From NCBI RefSeq assembly GCF_004214815.1, contig NZ_CP035926.1, forward strand, positions 1,240,001 through 1,304,000: a DNA stretch of 64,000 nt, given 5' to 3'. This DNA comes from Aliarcobacter thereius LMG 24486. GTDB lineage: Bacteria > Campylobacterota > Campylobacteria > Campylobacterales > Arcobacteraceae. Below are positions 23,575-33,938 of the stretch, in pieces. The notes below the pieces were generated by a model. It was not told the origin of the DNA. It made no database searches and was given only the letters and a program-made list of their open reading frames with translations. The position numbers were made by a program, and so were the translations under genes. How positions within the stretch are numbered: position 1 is the stretch's first letter; every line of letters begins with the position of its first letter.

Positions 23575-25158
23575 TTGTATAAATTTCTTATAATTCTATT
23601 TTTATCACTATTTTCTTATGCAAATGAACTAAAAATTGCATCATATAATGTTGAAAACTTTTTTGATTTAAGTAATGATGGTACTGAATACAAAGAATTT
23701 ATTCCAAATAACAAATCTTTGTGGAATCAAAGAAATTTTAATATAAAACTTAAAAATATTTTACAAGTTATAAATGATATTGATGCAGATATTATTGCTT
23801 TACAAGAGATAGAAAATGAAGGATTGATGAAACTTTTAAAACAAAAGCTTCCAAAATACTCTTATTATAGTTTTGCAAAATATCCAAAAAGTGCAGTTGG
23901 TATTGGATTTTTATCAAAAATTCCTATAAAAAAATCTTCTATTATAAATGTAAAATTCCAAAAAGCTATTTATAGACCAATTTTAGAAAGTACCTTTTCT
24001 TATGAAAATATAGAGTTTAAAATATTTAATAATCATTGGCCATCAAAAAGAGCAAGTGAAAATTATAGAATAAAATATGCCCAAGCTTTACAAAATAGAT
24101 TAAAAGAGCTTCCAAATAACTATGATTACATAGTTTTAGGAGATTTAAACTCAAATTATAATGAGTTTGAAACTTTTAAAAGAGATAAAAAGTTAAATCA
24201 AAGTGCTGGATTAACTGGTATAAATCATATTTTAAATACAATAATTGATGATAAATATATTACATACTTTGATATTTTAGATAATAAATTGATTAAAAAT
24301 AAAAGAATTCATTATAATCTTTGGTTAGAACTAGATACAAAAGATAGATTCTCAACAAAATTTAGAAATCAAAACAATACTCCTGATAATATGATTTTAA
24401 GTCCATCTTTATTTAATAATAATGGTCTAAACTATATTTTAAAATCATTTAATGTTTTTAAACCAACATATTTATTTTCAAATAATCAAGTTATAAGATG
24501 GGAAATGTCAAACAATAAAGTATCTATTCATAAAGGTTCTGGTTACTCTGACCATCTTCCTATTTATGCATTTTTTAAAATAAATAAAGATCAAAATCAA
24601 GTAATAAAACAAGATGATTTAAATCATAATATAAAAGATATAAGCAAATTATATGAAAAAGAAAAACTAAATTTTCCAATAGTTTTAAATAATATTGTAG
24701 TTTTATATAAGCACGAAAACAAAGCAATAATAAAACAGAAAAACGATAGAGCAATATATATTTTTAAAGATGCCGAAGATTTAGAATTAGCATTTTCATA
24801 TGATTTACAAATTAATCAAATTTATGATTTTTATGGATTAAAAGAGATAAAAGATTTTAATATAATAAAGAAAAAAGAGAAAAACAATGATTATAAAAAA
24901 CTATTTTTAGATGCTTCAAAAAATGATATTTTTGATTTCAAATTTGAAAATGAAGTTATTAGCAATTTAGAAGGTATATATAAAAAATCTTATTTATATT
25001 TAAATAATTCAAAAAAGATAAAAATATTTACAAAAGATAAAAATATTTTACCAAAAGAAAATAGTAAAATATTTATAAATGAGGCTCAACTTGGCTCTTT
25101 TAAAGGAAATATACAGATAATACTTCACAAAAAAAGTGATTTTAAAGAGTTGAAATGA
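23575..25158 (+). CDS. secreted endonuclease/exonuclease/phosphatase-family protein
   Basis: A 527-aa protein with a short signal peptide (about 1-17, ending YANE) and an EEP (DNase I-like) domain. Motifs seen are KIASYNVENFFDLS, IALQEIENEG (catalytic Glu), NNHWPSKR, VLGDLNSNYNEF and the final SGYSDHLPIYA with the catalytic His. A C-terminal region of about 190 residues carries no motif I recognise. It probably cleaves nucleic acid or phosphodiesters in the periplasm or outside. The start is TTG with a GGA site upstream. Its stop overlaps the ATG of murJ. Confidence 0.78.
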   Translation: MYKFLIILFLSLFSYANELKIASYNVENFFDLSNDGTEYKEFIPNNKSLWNQRNFNIKLKNILQVINDIDADIIALQEIENEGLMKLLKQKLPKYSYYSFAKYPKSAVGIGFLSKIPIKKSSIINVKFQKAIYRPILESTFSYENIEFKIFNNHWPSKRASENYRIKYAQALQNRLKELPNNYDYIVLGDLNSNYNEFETFKRDKKLNQSAGLTGINHILNTIIDDKYITYFDILDNKLIKNKRIHYNLWLELDTKDRFSTKFRNQNNTPDNMILSPSLFNNNGLNYILKSFNVFKPTYLFSNNQVIRWEMSNNKVSIHKGSGYSDHLPIYAFFKINKDQNQVIKQDDLNHNIKDISKLYEKEKLNFPIVLNNIVVLYKHENKAIIKQKNDRAIYIFKDAEDLELAFSYDLQINQIYDFYGLKEIKDFNIIKKKEKNNDYKKLFLDASKNDIFDFKFENEVISNLEGIYKKSYLYLNNSKKIKIFTKDKNILPKENSKIFINEAQLGSFKGNIQIILHKKSDFKELK

Positions 25159-26462
25159 AATTATTAAAAGCAATTTTTACAAATAGTAGTGGAATTTTAT
25201 TTTCAAGAATAACAGGCTTTATAAGAGATTTAATGACTGCATCAATCCTTGGTGCAAATGTTTATTCTGATATATTTTTTATAGCTTTTAAATTTCCAAA
25301 TCTATTTAGAAGTATTTTTGCTGATGGTGCTTTTACTCAAGCTTTTATTCCTTCTTATGCTAAATCAAAATTTAAAATAAGATTTTCATCTATTGTATTT
25401 ACTCAAATCTTAGCATTTTTACTAGTTTTGTCTTTGATTGTAACTCTATTTTCTCATCTTTTTGCAAAAGCATTTGCTATTGGTTTTACAAAAGAGACAA
25501 TAGATTTAGCTGCACCTCTATTTGCAATAAACTTCTATTATTTGCCACTTATATTTATTGTTACATTTATGGGAGCTTTACTTCAATATAAAAACCATTT
25601 TGCGACAACAGCTTATTCAACAGCACTTTTAAATCTTTCAATGATAGCAAGTTTAATTATTGCACAAGGTCTAGAATCATATACAATCACTTTTTATCTA
25701 TCTTTTGGAGTTATTGTTGGTGGTTTTTTACAAGTTTTAGTTCATATTATTGCTATAAAAAGAGCAAATTTAGGGAAAATTTTTACTTTTAGAAGGCATA
25801 AAAAAAAGGAGAAAACAAAGTTCTACAAGAATTTCTTTGCAGCAACTTTAGGCTCTTCAACAATGCATATTTCGGCTTTTATTGATACTTGGTTAGCTTC
25901 ATTTTTAATTAGTGGCTCTATATCTTACTTATATTATGCAAATAGAATTTTTCAACTTCCACTTGCACTTTTTGCAATAGCAACTTCAATAGCACTATTT
26001 CCTATGATTGCTCGTGCAATAAAAAATAAAAATGAGAATCAAGCTTTAAAGCTTATGAAAAAATCATCAATTATTTTACTTTTTGTTCTTGCTTTTTCTA
26101 TGCTTGTAGGAATATTTTTAGATAAATTCATTGTGGAGTTATTATTTCAAAGAGGTGCTTTCACACAAAATGATACAGAAAATACAGCAATAATTTTAAC
26201 AATGTATTTAATTGGACTTGTTCCTTTTGGTTTAGCTAAAATTTTCTCACTTTGGCTATATGCAAAAGAGCAACAAATTTTAAGTGCAAAAATATCTGCA
26301 CAAAGTTTAGTAGCAAATATAATCTTCTCTTTAATTTTAATAAAACCATATGAAGCTGCTGGATTAGCATTTGCAAGTACACTTAGTGGATTTGTTCTAT
26401 TTTTTCTTACTCTTAGAGCTTTTGGTTTTAATAATCTAGTGAAAATGTTTAAAAAACAATAG
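25155..26462 (+). CDS. murJ: lipid II flippase MurJ
   Basis: A 435-aa MOP-superfamily membrane protein with about 13-14 helices. The N-terminal FSRITGFIRDLMTASILGA and FADGAFTQAFIPSYAKSK are MurJ signatures, and the basic residues of the central cavity are retained. It moves lipid-linked peptidoglycan precursors across the inner membrane. It is slightly shorter than the usual 500 aa, which is common in this phylum. Overlaps the preceding gene by four bases (ATGA), and 56 bases separate it from the ABC exporter gene. Confidence 0.92.
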   Translation: MKLLKAIFTNSSGILFSRITGFIRDLMTASILGANVYSDIFFIAFKFPNLFRSIFADGAFTQAFIPSYAKSKFKIRFSSIVFTQILAFLLVLSLIVTLFSHLFAKAFAIGFTKETIDLAAPLFAINFYYLPLIFIVTFMGALLQYKNHFATTAYSTALLNLSMIASLIIAQGLESYTITFYLSFGVIVGGFLQVLVHIIAIKRANLGKIFTFRRHKKKEKTKFYKNFFAATLGSSTMHISAFIDTWLASFLISGSISYLYYANRIFQLPLALFAIATSIALFPMIARAIKNKNENQALKLMKKSSIILLFVLAFSMLVGIFLDKFIVELLFQRGAFTQNDTENTAIILTMYLIGLVPFGLAKIFSLWLYAKEQQILSAKISAQSLVANIIFSLILIKPYEAAGLAFASTLSGFVLFFLTLRAFGFNNLVKMFKKQ

Positions 26463-26518
26463 TTTTAGTAAGTTTTAGTTAAAATCTATGAATTTTTTTA
26501 AAAATAAACAGGAAAAAT

Positions 26519-28228
26519 ATGAAAAACTTTTTTAAGCAGTATGCACCATTTTATAAAAACTATATTTTAGAAATAATCTTTGGAATTATTGGAATTATAC
26601 TTGTAGCAGCTGCAACTGCTGGAACAGCTTATGCAATTCAACCTTTATTGGATGATATTTTTATAAATAAAGATATAGAAATGCTCTATATTATGCCTGT
26701 AATAATTATTCTTCTTTATGTTGCAAAAGGTTTTGGTGGATATTTACAAGCATATTTTGTATCTTTTATTGGTCAAGATATTACAAGAATTGTAAGAGAT
26801 GGTTTATTTGGACATATTTTAAAACTAGATTATATATTTTTCCAAAAAATACATAGTGGAGAACTTGTAAGTAGAATAATAAATGATATAAATAGGATTC
26901 AAAGAGCTGTTTCAAACTCTTTAGCAGAATTAATAAGAGAAGCCTTAACAATATTTGCTTTGGTTGCTCTTGTAATTTATAGATCACCTGAACTAGCTTT
27001 TTACGGCTTAGTTGTTCTTCCACTTGCATTTTATCCTCTTGCACTTTTAGCAAAAAAGATGAAAAAACTATCTTTTAAATCTCAAGAGAGTAACTCTGAT
27101 ATAACTGCTAGTTTAAATGAATCTTTTAATAATATTGAAATAATCAAAGCAAATAGTAGTGAAGATTTAGAAAAGAAAAAATTTACAATGCTTAATATGA
27201 TTTTCTTCAAATACAATATGAAAGCAGTAAAAACAAATGAACTAACTTCCCCTGTGATGGAAATTTTGGGAAGTTTAGCTTTTGCTACTGTTGTATTGGT
27301 TGGAGGAATGAAAGTAATAAATGCAGAGCTTACAACAGGTGAATTTAGCTCATTTATAGCAGCACTTTTTATGCTTTATACTCCTATAAAAAGAATCTCT
27401 AAACTATATAACAGTATGCAAGATGCAATCGCTGCAAATGAGAGAATTATGGATATGTTTAAAATCAAAGCAAAAATAATTGGTGGGAAACAAGAGATTT
27501 TAAAAGATATAAAAAATATAAATTTCTCAAATGTATCACTTTTCTATGATGATTTTGAAGCACTTAAAAAAATAAACCTAGAAGCAAATAAGGGTGAAAT
27601 AGTTGCTTTAGTTGGAGATAGTGGTGGTGGAAAATCATCTTTTATTAATCTAATTCCTAGATTTTATGATACTAGCAGTGGTAAAATATCTATAAATAAT
27701 TTAGATATAAAAGAGTTTAATTTAAAAACTTTAAGAGAAAATATAAGTATTGTTACACAAAGAGTTTATATTTTTAATGACTCTATTGCTTCAAATGTAT
27801 CCTATGGACAAGAGTTAGATGAAGTTAAAGTTGTAGAATCTCTAAAAAAAGCTCATGCTTATGATTTTGTAATGAGTATGAAAAAAGGTATTCATACAAC
27901 TTTAGATGAAGCTGGAACAAACTTAAGTGGTGGTCAAAGACAAAGAATTGCTATTGCAAGAGCTCTATATAAAGATCCAAAGATATTGATTTTAGATGAA
28001 GCGACTTCTGCTTTGGATAATGCAAGTGAAGAGATTGTAAGTAAGGTTATAGAAGAAGTTAGCTCTGATAAGATTACTTTTGTAATTGCACATAGATTAA
28101 GTACTATAAAAAACGCAACAAAAATTGCAGTGTTTAAAAATGGGGAAATTATAAGTATTGGTAAATATGATGAGCTTTTAGAAAGCTGTGAAGAGTTTAA
28201 AAGACTTCACAATTCAGCAAATATTTGA
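26519..28228 (+). CDS. msbA: MsbA-like ABC exporter (fused permease and ATPase)
   Basis: A 569-aa half-transporter: six membrane helices in residues 1-300, then a nucleotide-binding domain with Walker A GDSGGGKSS, signature LSGGQRQR, Walker B ILILDEATSALD and the H-loop in VIAHRLSTI. The type is that of lipid A-core flippases, and its placement beside murJ, pyrD and dapA matches the msbA locus of Campylobacter. Function in lipid A transport is therefore likely, with a drug or peptide exporter as alternative. Confidence 0.82.
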   Translation: MKNFFKQYAPFYKNYILEIIFGIIGIILVAAATAGTAYAIQPLLDDIFINKDIEMLYIMPVIIILLYVAKGFGGYLQAYFVSFIGQDITRIVRDGLFGHILKLDYIFFQKIHSGELVSRIINDINRIQRAVSNSLAELIREALTIFALVALVIYRSPELAFYGLVVLPLAFYPLALLAKKMKKLSFKSQESNSDITASLNESFNNIEIIKANSSEDLEKKKFTMLNMIFFKYNMKAVKTNELTSPVMEILGSLAFATVVLVGGMKVINAELTTGEFSSFIAALFMLYTPIKRISKLYNSMQDAIAANERIMDMFKIKAKIIGGKQEILKDIKNINFSNVSLFYDDFEALKKINLEANKGEIVALVGDSGGGKSSFINLIPRFYDTSSGKISINNLDIKEFNLKTLRENISIVTQRVYIFNDSIASNVSYGQELDEVKVVESLKKAHAYDFVMSMKKGIHTTLDEAGTNLSGGQRQRIAIARALYKDPKILILDEATSALDNASEEIVSKVIEEVSSDKITFVIAHRLSTIKNATKIAVFKNGEIISIGKYDELLESCEEFKRLHNSANI

Positions 28229-28272
28229 TTTTTTTTGGATACTATCCATAAATTTTTTAAAAAGGAAAGATT

Positions 28273-29334
28273 TTGTTAAGCTATGAAACTTTAAAAAAAA
28301 TACTATTTAAATTTGAGCCTGAAACAGCTCATAACTTTGCCGAATTTGGATTAAAATTTTTAGGTAAATGTAAATTAGCTAGAAACTATTATGAAAAAAA
28401 GAATTTTATAGAAGATAAAGTATTAGAACAAGAACTATTTGGAAGAACTTTTAGAAATCCTATTGGTCTTGCTGCTGGATTTGATAAAAATGCCTCTATG
28501 ATAAAAGCTATGAAATCTTTAGGTTTTGGTTTTACAGAGATTGGAACAGTTACTTTAGTACCACAAAATGGTAATCCAAAGCCAAGACTTTTTAGACATC
28601 CTGATGAAAAATCTTTACAAAATGCTATGGGTTTCAATAATCTAGGTTCTCATAAAGTTTTAAAAAACTTAAAAAAAGTATATCCTTTTTATATTCCAAT
28701 AGGTGTAAATATAGGAAAAAATAAAAACACACCTGAAGAGTTTGCTATAAGTGATTATAAAAACTTAATCAAAAAACTAGAAGCTTATGCTGACTATTTA
28801 ATTATAAATATATCTAGTCCAAATACTCCAAATCTAAGAGATTTACAAAATGAAAATTTCATAAGTGAACTTTTTTCTATGGCAAAAAATCTCACTAAAA
28901 AACCAATTTTTTTAAAAATTGCTCCTGATATGGATGTAAAAGTTGCTATAAATCTTTGTGAAGTTGCTATTAAAGAAGGTGCAAGTGGAATTATTGCAAA
29001 CAATACAACAATTGACTACTCATTAGTAAAAAACCCTCAAAGCTTTGGTGGATTAAGTGGAGAGTGTTTAAAAGAAAAATCTTCACTATTCTTTGATCAA
29101 ATTGCTTCTAAGCTTTATGGGAAAACTACTCTAATAAGTGTTGGTGGTATTTCAAGTGCAGAAGATGCTTATGAAAGAATAAAAAGTGGTGCATCTTTGG
29201 TTCAATTATACTCTAGCTTGATTTTTGAAGGTCCAAGCTTAGCAAAGAATATAAATTTGGAATTAATTGAATTGTTAAAAAAAGATGGCTATTCTAATAT
29301 AACTGAAGCAATTGGTGCTAATTTTAGAAAATGA
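28273..29334 (+). CDS. pyrD: dihydroorotate dehydrogenase (quinone), class 2
   Basis: A 353-aa FMN enzyme of pyrimidine synthesis that oxidises dihydroorotate and passes electrons to the quinone pool at the inner membrane. Visible: the amphipathic N-terminal helix extension of class 2, RNPIGLAAGFDKNASM, the substrate loop NISSPNTPNLR with the class-2 Ser position, and ISVGGISSAEDAYERI. TTG start at 28273, preceded by AAAGGA. Its stop overlaps the ATG of the M16 peptidase gene. Confidence 0.94.
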   Translation: MLSYETLKKILFKFEPETAHNFAEFGLKFLGKCKLARNYYEKKNFIEDKVLEQELFGRTFRNPIGLAAGFDKNASMIKAMKSLGFGFTEIGTVTLVPQNGNPKPRLFRHPDEKSLQNAMGFNNLGSHKVLKNLKKVYPFYIPIGVNIGKNKNTPEEFAISDYKNLIKKLEAYADYLIINISSPNTPNLRDLQNENFISELFSMAKNLTKKPIFLKIAPDMDVKVAINLCEVAIKEGASGIIANNTTIDYSLVKNPQSFGGLSGECLKEKSSLFFDQIASKLYGKTTLISVGGISSAEDAYERIKSGASLVQLYSSLIFEGPSLAKNINLELIELLKKDGYSNITEAIGANFRK

Positions 29335-30644
29335 GATACATTTTAAAAGTATCTATCCTATTTATATTTTTTGGAGAAATAATGAGTGCAAATAGTTTAC
29401 CAAACTACTATACAAAAACACTAAAAAATGGTTTAGAAGTTGTAGCAATTCCTATGAATAATAACTCAAATGTAGTCTCTGTAAATATTTTTTATAAAGT
29501 TGGAAGTAGAGATGAAATTATGGGAAAAAGTGGAATAGCACATATGCTTGAACATCTTAATTTTAAATCTACAAAGAACCTAAAAGCTGGTGAATTTGAT
29601 GAGATTGTAAAAGGTTTCGGTGGAGTAAACAATGCTAGTACAAGCTTTGACTATACTCACTACTATATAAAAACTAGTTCAAGAAATAGTGATAAATCTT
29701 TAGAACTATTTGCAGAACTTATGCAAAATCTCAATTTAAAAGATGAAGAGTTTCAACCTGAACGTGATGTTGTAGCAGAAGAAAGAAGATGGAGAACTGA
29801 TAATAATCCAATGGGATATTTACAGTTTAGACTATTTAATACAGCATTTTTATACCATCCATATCACTGGACTCCAATTGGTTTTATGGATGATATAAAA
29901 AACTGGTCAATTGAAGATATAAAAGATTTTCACTCTACTTATTATCAACCAGAAAATGCAATTATTGTTGTTTCAGGTGATATAAAAAAAGAAGAAGTTT
30001 TTTCATTAAGTAAAAAACATTTTGAAAATATAAAAAATACAAAAAGTGTTCCAAAAACAATACATACAGTTGAAATGGAACAAGATGGAGAAAGAAGAGC
30101 TAATATTTATAAAAACTCTGCTGTTCAAATGTTAGCAAAAAGTTATCATATTCCTAATTTTGAGCACAAAGATCAACTTGCATTAAGTGCTTTATCTCAA
30201 CTTTTAAGTAGTGGTAAATCTTCAGTTTTACAAAAAGAACTAGTAGATAAAAAACAATTAGTAAATAGTATTTATGCCTATAATTTAGAACTAAAAGATT
30301 CTGGTGTTTTTATTTTTATGGCTGTTGCAAATGAAAATATTGATGCTTTAAAAATAGAAAAAGAGATTTTAGGTATAATTGCAAAAATTCAAGCAGGGAA
30401 AGTATCAAATAAAGATTTAGACAAAATCAAAATTAATACAAAAGCTGATTTTATTTATTCACTTGAAAGTTCAAGTGATGTAGCTTCTTTATTTGGAAAT
30501 TATTTAGTAAGAGGAAATTTAACACCTCTTTTAGATTATGAAAAAGAGTTAGAGAAGCTAACAACAGAAGATATTGTAAATGTTGCAAAAAAATATCTAA
30601 ACAGTAAAAATTCAACAACTCTTATTTTAAAACAAGAGGAATAA
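29331..30644 (+). CDS. M16-family zinc peptidase
   Basis: A 437-aa peptidase of the insulinase family. The inverted zinc motif H71-MLE-H75 (with Glu74 as base) and the downstream Glu in VAEERRWRTDN are intact. The first 20 residues are hydrophobic and look like a signal peptide or anchor, so it probably acts in the periplasm; an internal ATG at residue 18 is a possible alternative start without most of that segment. Overlaps pyrD by four bases and precedes dapA by nine, in the gene order known from Campylobacter. Confidence 0.85.
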   Translation: MRYILKVSILFIFFGEIMSANSLPNYYTKTLKNGLEVVAIPMNNNSNVVSVNIFYKVGSRDEIMGKSGIAHMLEHLNFKSTKNLKAGEFDEIVKGFGGVNNASTSFDYTHYYIKTSSRNSDKSLELFAELMQNLNLKDEEFQPERDVVAEERRWRTDNNPMGYLQFRLFNTAFLYHPYHWTPIGFMDDIKNWSIEDIKDFHSTYYQPENAIIVVSGDIKKEEVFSLSKKHFENIKNTKSVPKTIHTVEMEQDGERRANIYKNSAVQMLAKSYHIPNFEHKDQLALSALSQLLSSGKSSVLQKELVDKKQLVNSIYAYNLELKDSGVFIFMAVANENIDALKIEKEILGIIAKIQAGKVSNKDLDKIKINTKADFIYSLESSSDVASLFGNYLVRGNLTPLLDYEKELEKLTTEDIVNVAKKYLNSKNSTTLILKQEE

Positions 30645-30653
30645 AGGTAAAAA

Positions 30654-31541
30654 ATGGAAAATATTCAAGGTTCTATTACAGCACTAATAACCCCATTTAA
30701 AAATGGAAAAGTAGATTTAGAAAAGTATGAATCATTAATAAAAAGACAAATAGCAAATGGTGTAGATGCTGTTTCTCCTGTTGGAACAACTGGTGAAAGT
30801 GCTACTTTATCTCATCAAGAGCATAAAGAGTGTATTGAAGTTGCTGTTGCAACTTGTAAAAATACAAATGTAAAAGTTCTAGCTGGAGCTGGTTCAAATG
30901 CAACAAGTGAAGCTTGTGATATTGCTAAATTTGCACAAAGCGTAGGAGCTGATGCAATTTTATCTATAGCACCTTATTATAATAAACCAACTCAAGAAGG
31001 TTTATATATTCACTATAAAACAATTGCTCAAAGTATTGAAATTCCTTTTATGCTTTATAATGTTCCAGGAAGAACTGGAGTTGATTTGTTACCACAAACA
31101 GCAATTAAACTTTATGATGATGTTAAAAATATATTTGCAATAAAAGAGGCAACAGGTTCTTTAGATAGAGCAACTTCTATTATCTCTCAAAGAGAAGATT
31201 TTATGGTATTTTCAGGAGATGATTCAGTTGATTTCCCTATGCTTGCAAGTGGAGCTAAAGGTATAGTTTCTGTTACATCAAACTTAGTTCCAGATTTAAA
31301 ATCAAAAATTGTAAATAGTATTTTTGAAGGCGATTACAAAACTGCTCTAAAAATTCATAATAATCTATTTGAATTAAATCAAGCACTATTTTGCGAAAGC
31401 AATCCAATTCCAATAAAAGCAGCTATGTATTTAGCAGGTCTTTTAGATACTCTTGAATTTAGACTTCCACTTACAAGTCCAAGTAAAGAGACAATAACAA
31501 AATTAGAAAATTTATTAAAAAAGTATGAGGTAAAAAAATAA
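30654..31541 (+). CDS. dapA: 4-hydroxy-tetrahydrodipicolinate synthase
   Basis: A 295-aa TIM-barrel enzyme condensing pyruvate with aspartate semialdehyde in lysine and diaminopimelate synthesis. Present are the Thr pair GTTGES, catalytic Tyr in LYNVPGRTG and Schiff-base Lys in IKEATGSL. Its stop codon overlaps the first base of the next gene. Its location in a cluster with lipid and envelope genes fits supply of diaminopimelate for peptidoglycan. Confidence 0.95.
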   Translation: MENIQGSITALITPFKNGKVDLEKYESLIKRQIANGVDAVSPVGTTGESATLSHQEHKECIEVAVATCKNTNVKVLAGAGSNATSEACDIAKFAQSVGADAILSIAPYYNKPTQEGLYIHYKTIAQSIEIPFMLYNVPGRTGVDLLPQTAIKLYDDVKNIFAIKEATGSLDRATSIISQREDFMVFSGDDSVDFPMLASGAKGIVSVTSNLVPDLKSKIVNSIFEGDYKTALKIHNNLFELNQALFCESNPIPIKAAMYLAGLLDTLEFRLPLTSPSKETITKLENLLKKYEVKK

Positions 31542-32320
31542 TGAATAGCTTTATGAAGGGAAAAACTTTAGTTATTTCTGGAGGAACAAAAGGTATAGGA
31601 AAAGAGTGTGTATATAAATTTGCACAAAATGGTGTAAATGTAGCTTTTACTTATAATTCAAATGCTGATGTAGCAAATGATATTTGTAGTGATGTTGAAA
31701 AAAAATTTGGTGTAAAATGTAAAGCATATCCATTTAATATCTTAGAACCAGAAAAATATTCTGAACTTTTTGAAGAGATTGATAAAGATTTTGATAGAGT
31801 TGACTTCTTTATATCAAATGCTATGATTTATGGAAGAGCTGTTGTTGGTGGTTATGGTAAATTTATGAAATTAAAACCAAGAGGTTTAAATAATATTTAT
31901 ACTGCAACTGTAAATGCTTTCGTTTGTGGAGCACAACAAGCTGCAAAAAGAATGCAAAAAGTTGGTGGTGGTGCAATAGTATCTCTATCTTCAACAGGAA
32001 ATTTAGTTTATATTGAAAACTACTCAGGTCATGGTACAAATAAAGCTGCTGTTGAAGCAATGGTTAGATACGCAGCAACAGAACTAGGTGAATTCAATAT
32101 TAGAGTAAATGCAGTTTCAGGTGGTCCAATTGATACAGATGCACTTAAAGCATTTACAAACTATGAGGAAGTAAAACAAAAAACTACTGAGTTATCTCCA
32201 TTAAATAGAATGGGACAACCAGAAGATTTAGCACAATCATGTTATTTCCTATGTACTCAAGATGCTTCTTGGGTTACAGGGCATACATTAATTGTTGATG
32301 GTGGAACAACTTTTAGATAA
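31541..32320 (+). CDS. short-chain dehydrogenase, FabL/enoyl-ACP-reductase-like
   Basis: A 259-aa SDR protein with the cofactor motif GGTKGIGKE, active-site Ser in SLSSTGN, the Tyr-x6-type region YSGHGTNKAAVEAM (Tyr...Lys) and a C-terminal SDR end VTGHTLIVDGGTTF. The layout is near FabL-type enoyl-ACP reductases, but substrate cannot be fixed. The equivalent gene lies after dapA in Campylobacter. The start overlaps the dapA stop and its stop is followed directly by the pgsA start. Confidence 0.78.
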   Translation: MNSFMKGKTLVISGGTKGIGKECVYKFAQNGVNVAFTYNSNADVANDICSDVEKKFGVKCKAYPFNILEPEKYSELFEEIDKDFDRVDFFISNAMIYGRAVVGGYGKFMKLKPRGLNNIYTATVNAFVCGAQQAAKRMQKVGGGAIVSLSSTGNLVYIENYSGHGTNKAAVEAMVRYAATELGEFNIRVNAVSGGPIDTDALKAFTNYEEVKQKTTELSPLNRMGQPEDLAQSCYFLCTQDASWVTGHTLIVDGGTTFR

Positions 32321-32862
32321 TGAAAAAAAGTTTAAATTTACCAAACTCTTTAGCTCTATTTAGAATTGCCTTAGCACCTTTGTTGCTTTGGTTTCTAATA
32401 GATAGAGCCAATCCTCTTTTTGAAAACTGGCATCCATCTTGGTTTGACTATTTTGCTGGACTTATTTTTATCATAGCTTCTGTAACAGATTTTTTTGATG
32501 GTTTTATAGCAAGAGCTTGGAATCAAATGTCAAAACTTGGTGGAATTCTTGATCCTTTAGCTGATAAAATGCTTGTACTTTCTGGTTTCTTAGGTTTGAT
32601 GGTACTTGATAGAGCAAGTGCTTGGGCTGTTTTTTTAATACTTTCAAGAGAATTTTTTATAACAGGTCTTAGAGTTGTTGCTGTTGCTGAAAATAAGAAT
32701 GTAGCTTCAACTATGGCTGGAAAAATTAAAACAGTAGTTCAAATGTTTGCTATTGGATTTTTAATAATGAATTGGCCATATGCAACAGCTATTTTATGGC
32801 TTGCAGTTGTTTTAACTATTTATTCAGGATTTGAATATACTAGGGATTATTTTAAAGCTTAA
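32320..32862 (+). CDS. pgsA: CDP-diacylglycerol-glycerol-3-phosphate phosphatidyltransferase
   Basis: A 180-aa membrane enzyme making phosphatidylglycerol phosphate. The CDP-alcohol phosphotransferase signature D-x2-DG-x2-AR-x8-G-x3-D-x3-D is clear in DFFDGFIARAWNQMSKLGG and the following ILDPLADK. Several membrane helices flank it. The start codon overlaps the last base of the upstream SDR gene, and rseP follows after eight bases. Confidence 0.93.
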   Translation: MKKSLNLPNSLALFRIALAPLLLWFLIDRANPLFENWHPSWFDYFAGLIFIIASVTDFFDGFIARAWNQMSKLGGILDPLADKMLVLSGFLGLMVLDRASAWAVFLILSREFFITGLRVVAVAENKNVASTMAGKIKTVVQMFAIGFLIMNWPYATAILWLAVVLTIYSGFEYTRDYFKA

Positions 32863-32870
32863 GGATTTTT

Positions 32871-33929
32871 TTGGGTACTATTACTTTTTTACTTGTTTTA
32901 TCTTTTCTAGTTTTCTTTCATGAGTTGGGTCATTTTCTTGCAGCAAGATATTTTGGTGTAAAAGTTGAGACTTTTTCTATTGGATTTGGTAAACAAATAT
33001 ATGCTAAATATTGGGCTGGAACAACTTGGCAAATAGCATTAATTCCTCTTGGTGGATATGTTAAAATGAAAGGTCAAGATGATACAAAACCAATTTCAAA
33101 TGAGATAGGAAATGACTCTTATAATACAAAAAAACCTTGGCAAAGAATTATAATTTTATTTGCTGGACCTTTTGCAAATTTTTTGTTAGCATTTTTATTA
33201 TATCTTTTCATGGCAAATCTAGGTGCTACTGTATTTAGTGCAAAAGTAGGAAATATTCAAGAAAATTCACCTGCATTTCATGCTGGAATAAAAGCAAATG
33301 ATGAAATTATTAGAATAAATGACAAAAGTATAGAATCTTGGGATGATATTGGAAAAATAATCACTTCAACTCAAGGAACATTGCAGTTTTTTATAAAAAG
33401 AGATAATCAAATTATATTAAAAACAATAGCTCCTCATATTTCAGATAGTAAAAATATGTTTAATGAAGATATTAAAAAAAGAATGATAGGAATTTCTCCA
33501 AAAGGTGAAACAAAAATATTACAGTTAAGCTTCTTTGAATCAATATCTTTTGCATATGAGAAAACTATTTTTGCTTCAACAATGATTTTCCAAGGTGTTC
33601 AAAAACTAATTGCTGGAGTTATTCCTTCTAGTGAAATAGGTGGAGTTATTACAATTGGAAAAGTAATAAGTGATGCTAGTGAAAGCTCTTTTATAGCTTT
33701 ACTTGCAATTACAGCACTAATTTCTGTGAATCTTGGAGTATTAAACTTACTTCCAATTCCTGCTCTTGATGGTGGGCATATTATGTTTAATTTATATGAA
33801 ATGATCACAAGAAGAAAACCTAGTGATCAAGTTTTTATATTCTTAACAATTTTTGGTTGGGTTATTTTAGGAAGCCTTATGATTTTGGGTATTTATAATG
33901 ATATAAATAGAATTTTTATAAATAATTAA
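32871..33929 (+). CDS. rseP: site-2 protease RseP
   Basis: A 352-aa intramembrane zinc protease with HELGH at residues 17-21 in the first helix, one periplasmic PDZ domain (about 115-190, VGNIQENSPAFHAGIKAND), and the second zinc-site motif PIPALDGGHIM. It cleaves membrane-bound regulators or signal-peptide remnants. One PDZ domain, unlike the two in E. coli, is usual for shorter homologues. It starts at TTG 32871 with AAGGA five bases upstream; there is no better ATG. Confidence 0.92.
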   Translation: MGTITFLLVLSFLVFFHELGHFLAARYFGVKVETFSIGFGKQIYAKYWAGTTWQIALIPLGGYVKMKGQDDTKPISNEIGNDSYNTKKPWQRIIILFAGPFANFLLAFLLYLFMANLGATVFSAKVGNIQENSPAFHAGIKANDEIIRINDKSIESWDDIGKIITSTQGTLQFFIKRDNQIILKTIAPHISDSKNMFNEDIKKRMIGISPKGETKILQLSFFESISFAYEKTIFASTMIFQGVQKLIAGVIPSSEIGGVITIGKVISDASESSFIALLAITALISVNLGVLNLLPIPALDGGHIMFNLYEMITRRKPSDQVFIFLTIFGWVILGSLMILGIYNDINRIFINN

Positions 33930-33938
33930 AGGATTTTT

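Noticed and set aside
26781-27053. Minus-strand frame inside the msbA-like gene
   Set aside because: It lies wholly within a strongly conserved gene and has no own RBS or recognisable domain; the same applies to other frames inside core genes.
28230-28262. Terminator between the msbA-like gene and pyrD (TGGATA/TATCCA)
   Set aside because: The arms leave at most a one-base loop and the shorter stem is weak; genes on both sides look like one operon.
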